Virus record (IMG/VR): IMGVR_UViG_3300021963_000383
Location: 1 to 34,506 of that record
Source: a virus
DNA: 34,506 nt
Direction: 5' to 3' (one strand)
Shown: positions 1 through 7,403 of the stretch, in pieces
How the letters are laid out: each line of letters opens with the position of its first letter
Numbering within the stretch: the first letter of the stretch is position 1
Position numbers and translations under genes: made by a program
Notes under the pieces: model-generated
What the model saw: the letters and a program-made list of their open reading frames with translations, nothing else
Databases searched by the model: none
Told to the model about the DNA's origin: nothing

Positions 1-8
1 TATTCTTC

Positions 9-17
9 TATAAATAT
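9..17 (-). promoter_or_regulatory. Candidate late-promoter element, ATATTTATA
   Basis: An exact copy of the 9-base element ATATTTATA (gene sense) lies just after the tail sheath stop codon. It would serve the next minus-strand gene, which begins beyond the left edge. It is one of twelve exact copies in the window. The promoter role is inferred from position only. Confidence 0.45.
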
Positions 18-29
18 CTAATTTTTTAA

Positions 30-2306
30 TTATCCGTTAAATGCGGCACCAGTTGGTAAAATGTTGAAGTCAATTTGAATGAATTCAGCAGTTTTAGTTG
101 GTTGTAAGAAGATAGCTCCTTTCATAATGTTTCTATCAATTACATCTGGTGTGTTGTTAGAATCATCCATTATTACTCTAAATGCGTAAAGTCCTTGTCT
201 TTGTTGGATTGCCTCCAAATATGGATTTACGATATTTAAGAATCTATTTCTAGTTTCAGCAGTATTTTGTTCGAATACTAAATATCTCGAAGTAGATGCA
301 ATGTATTTTCTAACAGTCAATAATAATCTTCTTACATTGATTCTATCCAATGCAGATGGCTTATCTTGTAATGTCTTTTGTCCGAACACTACAATACCTT
401 GTCCTGGGAACTGAACGATTGGGTTTACTTTTGCTTCGTATAATGTATCTTTTTCTGATTGAGTTAATCTGTTTAATACACTAACTGCTCCTGTCAAACC
501 ACCTCTATTCAAACCTGCTGGTGCAAACCATTCAGCAGCTACTCTATCGTTTGATGCGAATACTCCTGGCAACAATACAGATGGTGGTACTGTGATAAGT
601 TTGTTTGTGTTTACATCGATTGTTTTAATCCAAGGGTAGTAAGTTGCTACATAGTTAGAATCAATCGCTGATGCGTTGTAAAAACTAGTAGATGTTACAC
701 TTGCTACCGAATCATTTTGTTGTGATGAATCCATAATGTAGAAACAATCACTTCTTTCTTCAACCATATCGATAATATCACTTGCAACAGATGAGTGTAA
801 ACTACTGATAATACCAGGTGTTACAACCATATTGATGTCAAATTCATCTGCGTTTGATAATGCTGCAATTGCTCTACCGTATGCTACTGAACCACTTGCA
901 GTTGCCGATGATAAGTTAAATCCTTGTGAGTTAGTTGCTGAAATATTATCTCCTTTGTTAATTGGAGTTGCAGGGTTCATACCATCAAATCCTTCTTGGA
1001 ATGCTACAATAAATTGTGCTCTCGTATCACCAACAACTAATGAATTTTGAGAAGCAGTATCTAATCCAAATGAAGAATTTAAACCTACACTTGCTCCTAC
1101 TGGAATTGGCTTTAAATATATTTTATTATCACTATTAAAATCTAAATCGATACCTGGAACAAATGTTGCCGAACCAGATTGTGCTACTGAACCGGTTGAG
1201 AATGATACAGATGGAATTTGTGCACTTAATGCAGTTGATGCTGAAATCGGTAATGTATAAGCTCCGTGTCCAAAAGGAACTGCTTGTACAGGTGCGGATT
1301 CGTTTAAGTTTGCAATTCTAATATATTTTGAATTATTTGCCCAATCTCCACTTTCAGTAATTTTTCCAGCTAAATCGATTGATAATTTTCTATCACCAAT
1401 TACTCTACTAATGTAGTTAGGAGAATTAGGGTCTAAATTTACATTTGCATAAGTTTCTAATACATTTTTCTTTTTGTTAGTATCATTAAAATCTCTAACA
1501 ACTAATGTAAATGTACCATAATCAGTACCACTTATAGTACCTGCTGCTTTGATATTTGAAATACCAATTTTAACTTTTGTATTTGCTGCATTACCTACAC
1601 CTAATGTTTCAATTTGGAATAGATTATATCTATCACCAGAGATTGTTTGTGATTGGATATATGGAGTTAATGCTTCACATGCATCTCCATCACCTTTACC
1701 CATAAATTCTTGGTCACCTAATACAGTCACACTAGCTGATGTAGAAGAATTGAAACTTATAGATGTATTCTTAAAGAAACCATATACATATGGGTTTTTA
1801 GAACCAAATGGTGATGTTCCAAGTGCTGCTTCAATATCATTTGTATCAGCTTTATCTAATGATGCTGAGAAGTTTAAACCTGCACCTCTTAATACAAAGT
1901 CACCTGCACCAGCGTTTGATGATGTTAATTGTGCGTTCGCGAAACCCTCATTATCACTAATTTCAGTATTGAATAAAATACCCAATGATTGTGTTACTGC
2001 TCCCGAAGTTGCAGTTAATAATAAAGGAGCAGTTTCAGTATATCCACCGATACCTGCAACTCTTGCGATTGTTACAGTTCCCGCTTCTCTTAAATATGAT
2101 TGTACTGCCAATGGTGTGTAGTATGTATCATCAACAGTTCCAAATAAAGTTTCAAATTCTGTTTGAGAATTAACAATTGTTGGAACTACTGGTCCTTCTT
2201 TGAAAGGTCCGATGAACGCTGCACCAATATCAGCTACACCTTGTTGTAAAAATGAAAGGTCGTTTTCTTTTGTAAAAACACCTGGTGATACTATTTTGTC
2301 TGCCAT
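30..2306 (-). CDS. gp18: Contractile tail sheath protein (gp18-like)
   Basis: This is the sheath subunit that polymerises around the tail tube and contracts to drive infection. The N-terminus (VSPGVFTKENDLS) matches the opening SPG-V/I-x-x-K/E-E segment of T4-type sheaths. The C-terminal domain, residues about 572-758, carries the conserved core: a PPS-x-LLPGVFA strand, the INVRRLLLTVRKYIA helix, FEQNTAETR, FRVIMDDSNNTPDVIDRN and a closing FIQIDFNILPTGAAF. At 758 residues it is about 100 longer than T4 gp18 (659); the extra length is in the variable, Ser/Thr-rich middle (about 120-500), usually the exposed protrusion domain. It follows the Hint adhesin gene by 69 bases, with an ATATTTATA element 34 bases before the ATG and no Shine-Dalgarno sequence. 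In T4 the sheath gene lies close to the neck genes; here the fibre island separates them. Confidence 0.93.
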   Translation of the reverse strand: MADKIVSPGVFTKENDLSFLQQGVADIGAAFIGPFKEGPVVPTIVNSQTEFETLFGTVDDTYYTPLAVQSYLREAGTVTIARVAGIGGYTETAPLLLTATSGAVTQSLGILFNTEISDNEGFANAQLTSSNAGAGDFVLRGAGLNFSASLDKADTNDIEAALGTSPFGSKNPYVYGFFKNTSISFNSSTSASVTVLGDQEFMGKGDGDACEALTPYIQSQTISGDRYNLFQIETLGVGNAANTKVKIGISNIKAAGTISGTDYGTFTLVVRDFNDTNKKKNVLETYANVNLDPNSPNYISRVIGDRKLSIDLAGKITESGDWANNSKYIRIANLNESAPVQAVPFGHGAYTLPISASTALSAQIPSVSFSTGSVAQSGSATFVPGIDLDFNSDNKIYLKPIPVGASVGLNSSFGLDTASQNSLVVGDTRAQFIVAFQEGFDGMNPATPINKGDNISATNSQGFNLSSATASGSVAYGRAIAALSNADEFDINMVVTPGIISSLHSSVASDIIDMVEERSDCFYIMDSSQQNDSVASVTSTSFYNASAIDSNYVATYYPWIKTIDVNTNKLITVPPSVLLPGVFASNDRVAAEWFAPAGLNRGGLTGAVSVLNRLTQSEKDTLYEAKVNPIVQFPGQGIVVFGQKTLQDKPSALDRINVRRLLLTVRKYIASTSRYLVFEQNTAETRNRFLNIVNPYLEAIQQRQGLYAFRVIMDDSNNTPDVIDRNIMKGAIFLQPTKTAEFIQIDFNILPTGAAFNG

Positions 2307-2340
2307 TTTAATGCTAAATTTAAAAATTTTATTATCTCAA

Positions 2341-2349
2341 TATAAATAT
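2341..2349 (-). promoter_or_regulatory. Candidate late-promoter element before tail sheath
   Basis: An exact ATATTTATA (gene sense) ends 34 bases upstream of the sheath ATG, in the 69-base gap after the Hint adhesin gene. It fits a minus-10-like element giving a short A/T-rich leader. The role is inferred from its recurrence at other gene starts. Confidence 0.5.
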
Positions 2350-2375
2350 AAAAATTATTTTCAAAACATCAATTC

Positions 2376-4106
2376 TTATTTATATGATGGTGAGAAATAG
2401 TTATATGTTTCTGTTACTTTTGTTGAATTCTGTAATGAATTATAGAACAATACAGGTCCTATTTGCCCATTCCAAAACGTTGTTCTTGCACTATTAGCTC
2501 CAATTGTTAAGAAGTTAGTAGATGATGGTGCAGTAAATGCTGCTGATGTAAATGTTCCAACAGATGTACCATCAACATATACAGTACAAGTTCCACTTGG
2601 TTGGAATGTTGCCGAAATCATATACCAAACATTTGATGATAACGAAGTAGTTAGTTGTGCACTATTACCCAATGTACTACCATAGAATCTTACTCTGTTT
2701 AATGCAGAGTTATCAGTTGATTCGATTGCCAAACCATAAAATCCTGCATAATCAAAAATACGTCTAGATGCTACTCCTAATGTAGTTGTAGGTCTAATCC
2801 ACATATGAATAGTACCTGTGTTGGTATTAAATTGTGCTATACCACCATTGATATTTGTTGTTGTATCTTTATACCAGAATTGGTTTGTACCATTTCCAGT
2901 CCAATACTTTTCTTTTCTACTTGCTCCGTTATTATAAGCAGGGTTTCCACCACTAATACCTGCTGCATTTGAAACACCTGCTGGTCTAACACCTGTATTA
3001 TATCCACTTAAATCTAACCAATCCGCCGTTGCAGTACCCGCAGTAGAAGATGCTTTTGATGGGTCTAAGTACATTCTTAAACCTGCCGATGGAATATATG
3101 GTTGAGTTGTTGTACCTTTATTGTGAGATATTGTACCATTTGCCAAATAAACGTCAGCATTCTCAACATTTACTGTTACAATTTCAATATCTTCATTTAT
3201 GATTGCAATATCATATACTTCAACTTCAACTAAACCATCTGCATCTGTGTAAGTAACAACTTTATCACCTATAAGAACATCTTCAATTGCTTTGAAACGA
3301 TATTTGTTTATTTCAACATCATATACCCAAAGAGGGTGAGTTCCAGTTGCTTTTATCAAACCATCATTTAATTCATAGTATCCACTTGCAAAGTTGAATG
3401 TAATATCACTAACAACAACATCTTGTGCTTCACCATTAGATTCTTCTAACATATGGAATCTCCATTCTAATTGGTCTGAATTAGGGTCCTGGTCTTCATC
3501 AGGCAATCCTGCTGGCACCCACGATTTGATTCTATCACCAACTACTAAATCTTCAACATTTAATTGTGTTCCAGATGCAGTTGTTACCTTTGTTCCAAAT
3601 AATAAACAAAAATCAGGTTGGTTAATTGTGTTGTACACATCTACTGCAAATAATTTTTTTGTAACAGTAGTATTATAATTAGTTGCCGTAGTATTAAAAC
3701 CATCTTCATACTTCATTGATAAAATGGATTCTGCTTCTGAATATGTTGATGCTGCAATAGATGCAGGTGTTACTGGAAACGATGGAGTTGCTCCTAATGT
3801 TGCAGAACCTACTGTAAAGTTTGAATTATCAAATGTTACTGAATAGTTTGCAGCTACACTACCAACTCTTGTTCCATGAGCAGCTCCTGCACTTCCAAAT
3901 GTAAATGTTGCATTTTCAGATGTAGATTCTACAATGTATGTAAAAGTTGGTGGAGTTACAGTTACCGAATCAATTGCAAATGCTCCGATGGAAATTGAAG
4001 TTCCTGCTGATGCGTTTCTAGCATTCAATGATGATTGGTTGGCCCCTCTCGCCGTTCCAGTAGTTGCTCTAAATAGATTTCCTAATGATAAATTATTTTT
4101 TGGCAT
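2376..4106 (-). CDS. Virion adhesin with intein-like Hint domain and LamG-like C-terminus
   Basis: This 576-residue protein has three parts. Residues 1-166 are a beta-rich, Ser/Thr/Ala-rich region, probably the virion-bound part. Residues 167-329 form a Hint (intein/hedgehog) domain: block A starts at Cys167 (CLLFGTKV, then VEDLVVGDRI), block B has the TxxH motif Thr254-His257 (TGTHPLWV), and the end has VENADVYLANG followed by His328-Asn329. No homing endonuclease is present. Residue +1 is Lys330, not Cys, Ser or Thr, so canonical splicing is not expected, whereas N- or C-terminal cleavage remains possible, as in bacterial intein-like domains. Residues about 340-576 resemble a LamG/concanavalin A-like lectin domain (GTIHMWIRP, WYMISATF, TVYVDGTSVG, LTIGAN, WNGQIGPVLFYN). 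The gene starts 11 bases after the glycosyltransferase gene and precedes the sheath gene. The domain calls are firm; the outcome of processing is unknown. Confidence 0.85.
   Translation of the reverse strand: MPKNNLSLGNLFRATTGTARGANQSSLNARNASAGTSISIGAFAIDSVTVTPPTFTYIVESTSENATFTFGSAGAAHGTRVGSVAANYSVTFDNSNFTVGSATLGATPSFPVTPASIAASTYSEAESILSMKYEDGFNTTATNYNTTVTKKLFAVDVYNTINQPDFCLLFGTKVTTASGTQLNVEDLVVGDRIKSWVPAGLPDEDQDPNSDQLEWRFHMLEESNGEAQDVVVSDITFNFASGYYELNDGLIKATGTHPLWVYDVEINKYRFKAIEDVLIGDKVVTYTDADGLVEVEVYDIAIINEDIEIVTVNVENADVYLANGTISHNKGTTTQPYIPSAGLRMYLDPSKASSTAGTATADWLDLSGYNTGVRPAGVSNAAGISGGNPAYNNGASRKEKYWTGNGTNQFWYKDTTTNINGGIAQFNTNTGTIHMWIRPTTTLGVASRRIFDYAGFYGLAIESTDNSALNRVRFYGSTLGNSAQLTTSLSSNVWYMISATFQPSGTCTVYVDGTSVGTFTSAAFTAPSSTNFLTIGANSARTTFWNGQIGPVLFYNSLQNSTKVTETYNYFSPSYK
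3120..3608 (-). other. Hint (intein-like) domain-coding segment, Cys167 to Asn329
   Basis: The segment encodes 163 residues, the size of a mini-intein without endonuclease. Cys167 is the potential N-S acyl-shift residue, Thr254/His257 are the block B residues, and His328-Asn329 are the C-terminal cleavage pair. The next residue is Lys330, which lacks the side-chain nucleophile required for standard protein splicing. Autoprocessing at one or both ends is inferred from the family. Confidence 0.85.
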
Positions 4107-4117
4107 ATTAGTATGTG

Positions 4118-5116
4118 TTATTCTCCGTTATAAATATGTAAAAGTTTTTCTTTCCATACTTGTTTATTTCCAAAGTGCAGTTGCATCCAATCTTTTAGTT
4201 TTTGATGTTCTGCTTTCCTTTCTTCGTAAGTATCGTTACAGAGTTGCTCATAGGTTTCCTTAAAAGTTTCTGCATCTTTTGCTTTATATTTGTAGTCAAG
4301 GGGAATACACCAGTTTTCGTGTAATATCGGTATTTTGCCCCAATCAACTGCTTCAAATATTCCATATCCGAATGGTTCATTTTCAAAACACGAGTGAGAT
4401 ACACCCCAATCAAGTCCGTAGAACCTTTCTTTATATTTGTAATCAAACTTATAAATTTTACTTTTTTCGAATTTGTGTCCATATTTCTTTCGATAATACT
4501 TGTTAAATGTTTCTGAGTTAGTAGATACATATGATTCGAGTCCATCTATGAACTCTACATTCTTTCTACCTTCTGCTCTTGCAGCAAAACCTATTTTTAA
4601 CGATTCCGAAACTTCTTTATTTACTTTAAATTCGTATTTGTTTGGTATTTGATGTAAATTATCCGTTTTATATGGAAAATGATACAATCCTACCCAAACT
4701 TTGTGTTTAATCTTATCAATCATTTCTGATTCATACTCCCAATTCCCATACCAATGTAAGTATTCTTCTTTTTGCATTTGTGCCATTAAAGACACTTTTG
4801 TTAAATTATGAAAAACGATTGAATCAATCTTTTCCAAACTTTGATGAATAGCTCTGGTTGGGGTATAATGACCATGAAGAATATGTATCCGTCTTGCACC
4901 TTCAAATATTTTTAGTATTTCATCTTCCGATGTTTCCCAAATGTGGTCAATTTCAATTGGAAACTCTTCGTAATTTTGAGGTTTGTGTCTGTGGAATAGA
5001 AGAAGTGGCTTCACCTCTAAATGAGGAGCCACTTCCTTTATCCATTCTGTTACCCATATATCAGCACCACTATTGAACCAAGGTCCTCCTGCGGTGGTGT
5101 AGTAAACGTCGTACAT
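4118..5116 (-). CDS. GT-B fold glycosyltransferase (GT4-like)
   Basis: This 332-residue protein resembles retaining GT-B glycosyltransferases. Near the N-terminus are a glycine-rich turn (TTAGGPWFNSG, 7-17) and a histidine-rich ILHGHY segment (79-84). The C-terminal nucleotide-sugar half opens with LKIGFAARAEGRKN (about 173-186), with Arg180 and Lys185 placed like the donor phosphate-binding pair. It then has an E-x7-E motif, ENEPFGYGIFEA (Glu247-Glu255), characteristic of GT4-type enzymes. The ATG follows the S74 fibre stop codon directly (TAAATG), so translation is probably coupled to that fibre. The last codons contain the ATATTTATA element that precedes the Hint adhesin. It may decorate fibres, other virion proteins or host surface glycans; the acceptor cannot be read from sequence. 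Confidence 0.8.
   Translation of the reverse strand: MYDVYYTTAGGPWFNSGADIWVTEWIKEVAPHLEVKPLLLFHRHKPQNYEEFPIEIDHIWETSEDEILKIFEGARRIHILHGHYTPTRAIHQSLEKIDSIVFHNLTKVSLMAQMQKEEYLHWYGNWEYESEMIDKIKHKVWVGLYHFPYKTDNLHQIPNKYEFKVNKEVSESLKIGFAARAEGRKNVEFIDGLESYVSTNSETFNKYYRKKYGHKFEKSKIYKFDYKYKERFYGLDWGVSHSCFENEPFGYGIFEAVDWGKIPILHENWCIPLDYKYKAKDAETFKETYEQLCNDTYEERKAEHQKLKDWMQLHFGNKQVWKEKLLHIYNGE
4129..4137 (-). promoter_or_regulatory. Candidate late-promoter element inside glycosyltransferase 3' end
   Basis: An exact ATATTTATA (gene sense) is embedded in the last codons of the glycosyltransferase gene (encoding HIYNG) and ends 22 bases before the Hint adhesin ATG. Its presence within coding sequence at the usual distance supports function, but the promoter role is inferred. 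Confidence 0.5.
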
Positions 5117-7342
5117 TTATTTAGAACCTATTTGTGCCTTTAATTGGTCTATTTGTGTTTGTTGTTCTTTAATTGCTTCTACCAATAAACCTACCATTTT
5201 AGAATAGTCTAATGCTAAGAAACCATCTTCTCTTTCAATTACTACCTGTGGTAAAACTTGTTGAACTTCTTGTGCGATTAAACCAGTCTTAGGAGTTGAT
5301 TTAGTTACTTCACTTACATCATCATTCCATTCCCAAGTTACACCGTTCAATTGTTTAACTTTTAATACTGCGTTTGAAATAGTTTGAATGTTATTCTTAT
5401 GTCTCTTATCAGATGTAAAGAATGCCGTAATATCACCAGTTGCAGTAATAGTTCCGTTAATCGTTAAGTTACCAAATGTTGGAGTTGCAGTAGTTGCTAC
5501 CGATTGTCCAATTGCAATTGTTGGTGTTGCGTTTTCACCACTATTGTTTGATAATGTTACACCCGTTCCGGCAACTAAACTTGCTACATAATCACCAGTT
5601 GTTTGTGTTGCTAATGCAATGTTTCCACTTGCAGAACCTAAACTTACTTGTGATGAACCTGAAATTACAGTATTTGCATCTAATCTATTTTTAATTGTAG
5701 TATTAATAGATGATGTAAATGCTTCCAAATTAGCAGTTTCAACTTCTAATGCAGTTAATCTTGTAAGTGCAGAGCTACTAAATGCTTCCAAATTAGCAGT
5801 TTCAACTTCTAATGCAGTTAATCTTGTAATTGCACTACCACTTGCAGTTGATAATTGGTCTAATCTACTTGTTTGTGTATTATTGGTTGTATCATTTGAT
5901 GCAGTATAAGAGTTTAATGAACTTAATATACCAATTACTTGTGATGAACCAGATACTAATGTTGTACCGGTTGCAAGTAATGTACCACTTACAACTGCGT
6001 TTGAACCTAATGTGATTAATGTACCCGTATCGGTAATATTTGAGTCAACAATGTGTTCTAAACCACTTCCTTTTGGTAATCTATTAGATGTTAAGTAAGT
6101 TTCATTACCTAAATTATCATACGTTTGTGGTCCTTGTATAAAATGAGATGATGTTATATTTGTCCCATTCCCTCTATGAACCATTATAAATTCATCTTCT
6201 ACTGCATCGTATAAGAATGAACCAGAACCACCGTTTGAACCACTATCTACGATATGAATTCCTGCAAATCTAGCCGATGGAGTGTTTGTATTTAAGGTTA
6301 TAAGTGATGCTCCAATTACTAAATTAGAAGAACTAATGTTTTGAATAGATGAAGAACCCAATACAACAAAATCTTGTGTTACAGTCAATGAACCACTAAC
6401 AGTTTGATTTCCATTAAATGTGTTTGTACTATTTGTTCTCACAAATGTTCCACTAACAGCTTCGTTTGCAGCTACTCTCTGTGATAAAGATGCGGTTGTT
6501 GTATTTAAATTAGCAACTGAAATATTTAAACTTGCAGTCGTTGCTTCTAAATTACTCGTTTCAACTTCTAATGTAGCTAATCTTGTTAATGCAGAACCAC
6601 TAAATGTTTCTAAATTACTCGTTTCAACTTCTAATGCAGTTAATCTTGTTAATGTAGAACCACTAAATGTTTCTAAATTAGCAGTTTCAACTTCTAATGC
6701 AGTTAATCTTGTTAATGCCGAACCACTAAAAGATTCAATATTATTTAATCTATTTACGTGTGAATCGGATGCATTATGAAGTACGGACGATGTACTAATC
6801 AATGAACCCGTAACAGTTGCCAATGCAGTATTTTGAGTTAATTGCGAAGAACTGAATGAGTTTAAAGCGTTTACTGATACATTCGCAGAACCTGTTGCAG
6901 CTTCTAATGCAGTTAATGTTTCTGCACTTAATGATTTTACAACTGTTGTTCCTTCTACAAATTTAATTGAACCAGTTGATATATAAAGGTCTCTCCAAAT
7001 TTTACTTGCAGAACCCAAATCAAATGCGTTAGTTGTTTGCGGGATAAGAGAAGAACTCAAAGATGCTACAACATTTACAGTATCGGAAGTTGCATCACCA
7101 ATTGTAAGTTGTCCACCTAATGATAAGTTACCATCAATTTTTGCATTACCCGTAATATCCAATGATGAACCTGAAATTCCAGCGAATGAACCTTGACTCC
7201 CTGTTCCAGAAGCTCCTAGTGTAATATCACCATTTGCTCCACCAATTTGTAATGTTCCTAAGTCTGTATTTACATACGGTTCTCCGAATGCTAACGAACC
7301 GGATTTTTGTGCGTTCGTACCACGTCTAAATTTAAGTGCCAT
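5117..7342 (-). CDS. Long tail fibre with C-terminal S74 intramolecular chaperone
   Basis: This 741-residue fibre starts with the anchor-like motif MALKFRRGT...GEPYVNTDLGTLQIGG shared with other fibres here. Two blocks of 21-residue coiled-coil repeats (TRLTALEVETANLE type; three copies near 200-270, two near 500-541) flank a beta module at about 315-390. The last 98 residues are a peptidase S74/intramolecular chaperone domain. It begins at Ser644 in SDKRHKNN, with Lys649 five residues on, matching the Ser-Lys dyad of endosialidase-type chaperones. It continues with GVTWEW, TGLIAQEVQQVLPQVV, LDYSKMVGLLVEAIKE and a C-terminal helix. By family knowledge the domain drives trimer folding and then cleaves itself off near Ser644. 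This is the only fibre in the window with this domain. The gene is coupled to the following glycosyltransferase gene. Confidence 0.9.
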   Translation of the reverse strand: MALKFRRGTNAQKSGSLAFGEPYVNTDLGTLQIGGANGDITLGASGTGSQGSFAGISGSSLDITGNAKIDGNLSLGGQLTIGDATSDTVNVVASLSSSLIPQTTNAFDLGSASKIWRDLYISTGSIKFVEGTTVVKSLSAETLTALEAATGSANVSVNALNSFSSSQLTQNTALATVTGSLISTSSVLHNASDSHVNRLNNIESFSGSALTRLTALEVETANLETFSGSTLTRLTALEVETSNLETFSGSALTRLATLEVETSNLEATTASLNISVANLNTTTASLSQRVAANEAVSGTFVRTNSTNTFNGNQTVSGSLTVTQDFVVLGSSSIQNISSSNLVIGASLITLNTNTPSARFAGIHIVDSGSNGGSGSFLYDAVEDEFIMVHRGNGTNITSSHFIQGPQTYDNLGNETYLTSNRLPKGSGLEHIVDSNITDTGTLITLGSNAVVSGTLLATGTTLVSGSSQVIGILSSLNSYTASNDTTNNTQTSRLDQLSTASGSAITRLTALEVETANLEAFSSSALTRLTALEVETANLEAFTSSINTTIKNRLDANTVISGSSQVSLGSASGNIALATQTTGDYVASLVAGTGVTLSNNSGENATPTIAIGQSVATTATPTFGNLTINGTITATGDITAFFTSDKRHKNNIQTISNAVLKVKQLNGVTWEWNDDVSEVTKSTPKTGLIAQEVQQVLPQVVIEREDGFLALDYSKMVGLLVEAIKEQQTQIDQLKAQIGSK
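5120..5413 (-). other. Peptidase S74 / intramolecular chaperone domain
   Basis: The segment encodes residues 644-741 of the fibre. Ser644 and Lys649 (SDKRHK) have the spacing of the catalytic dyad of endosialidase-type autochaperones. The IAQEVQ and VEAIKE segments are also family hallmarks. Cleavage would give a mature fibre ending at about residue 643 or 644. Confidence 0.88.
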
Positions 7343-7377
7343 CTAGTTTACCTTTTTTTTAGTTAATTGTTTGTTTA

Positions 7378-7386
7378 TATAAATAT
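7378..7386 (-). promoter_or_regulatory. Candidate late-promoter element before S74 fibre
   Basis: An exact ATATTTATA (gene sense) ends 35 bases before the fibre ATG. The leader that follows is A-rich and contains AAAAAAAGG a few bases from the start, which is at best a weak ribosome-binding sequence. The role is inferred from recurrence. Confidence 0.5.
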
Positions 7387-7403
7387 CTATTTTTTTTTCA
7401 AAC

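Noticed and set aside
832-2121. Plus-strand open frames across the sheath gene
   Set aside because: They mirror the minus-strand gene, lack plausible leaders and show low-complexity composition. The minus frame matches a known sheath protein.
2377-2384. Gene-sense TATAAATA at the end of the Hint adhesin as a T4-type late promoter
   Set aside because: It is a single occurrence formed by the last codons and stop of the gene, about 70 bases from the sheath start, and a consistent ATATTTATA copy lies closer.
2376-4106. A true splicing intein interrupting a conserved gene
   Set aside because: The +1 residue is Lys, and the flanking parts do not look like one split conserved domain; a self-cleaving Hint domain fits better.
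4195-4545. A 116-residue minus-strand frame inside the glycosyltransferase gene
   Set aside because: It is wholly contained in another frame of the glycosyltransferase gene, which has clear motifs, and its own sequence resembles no family.
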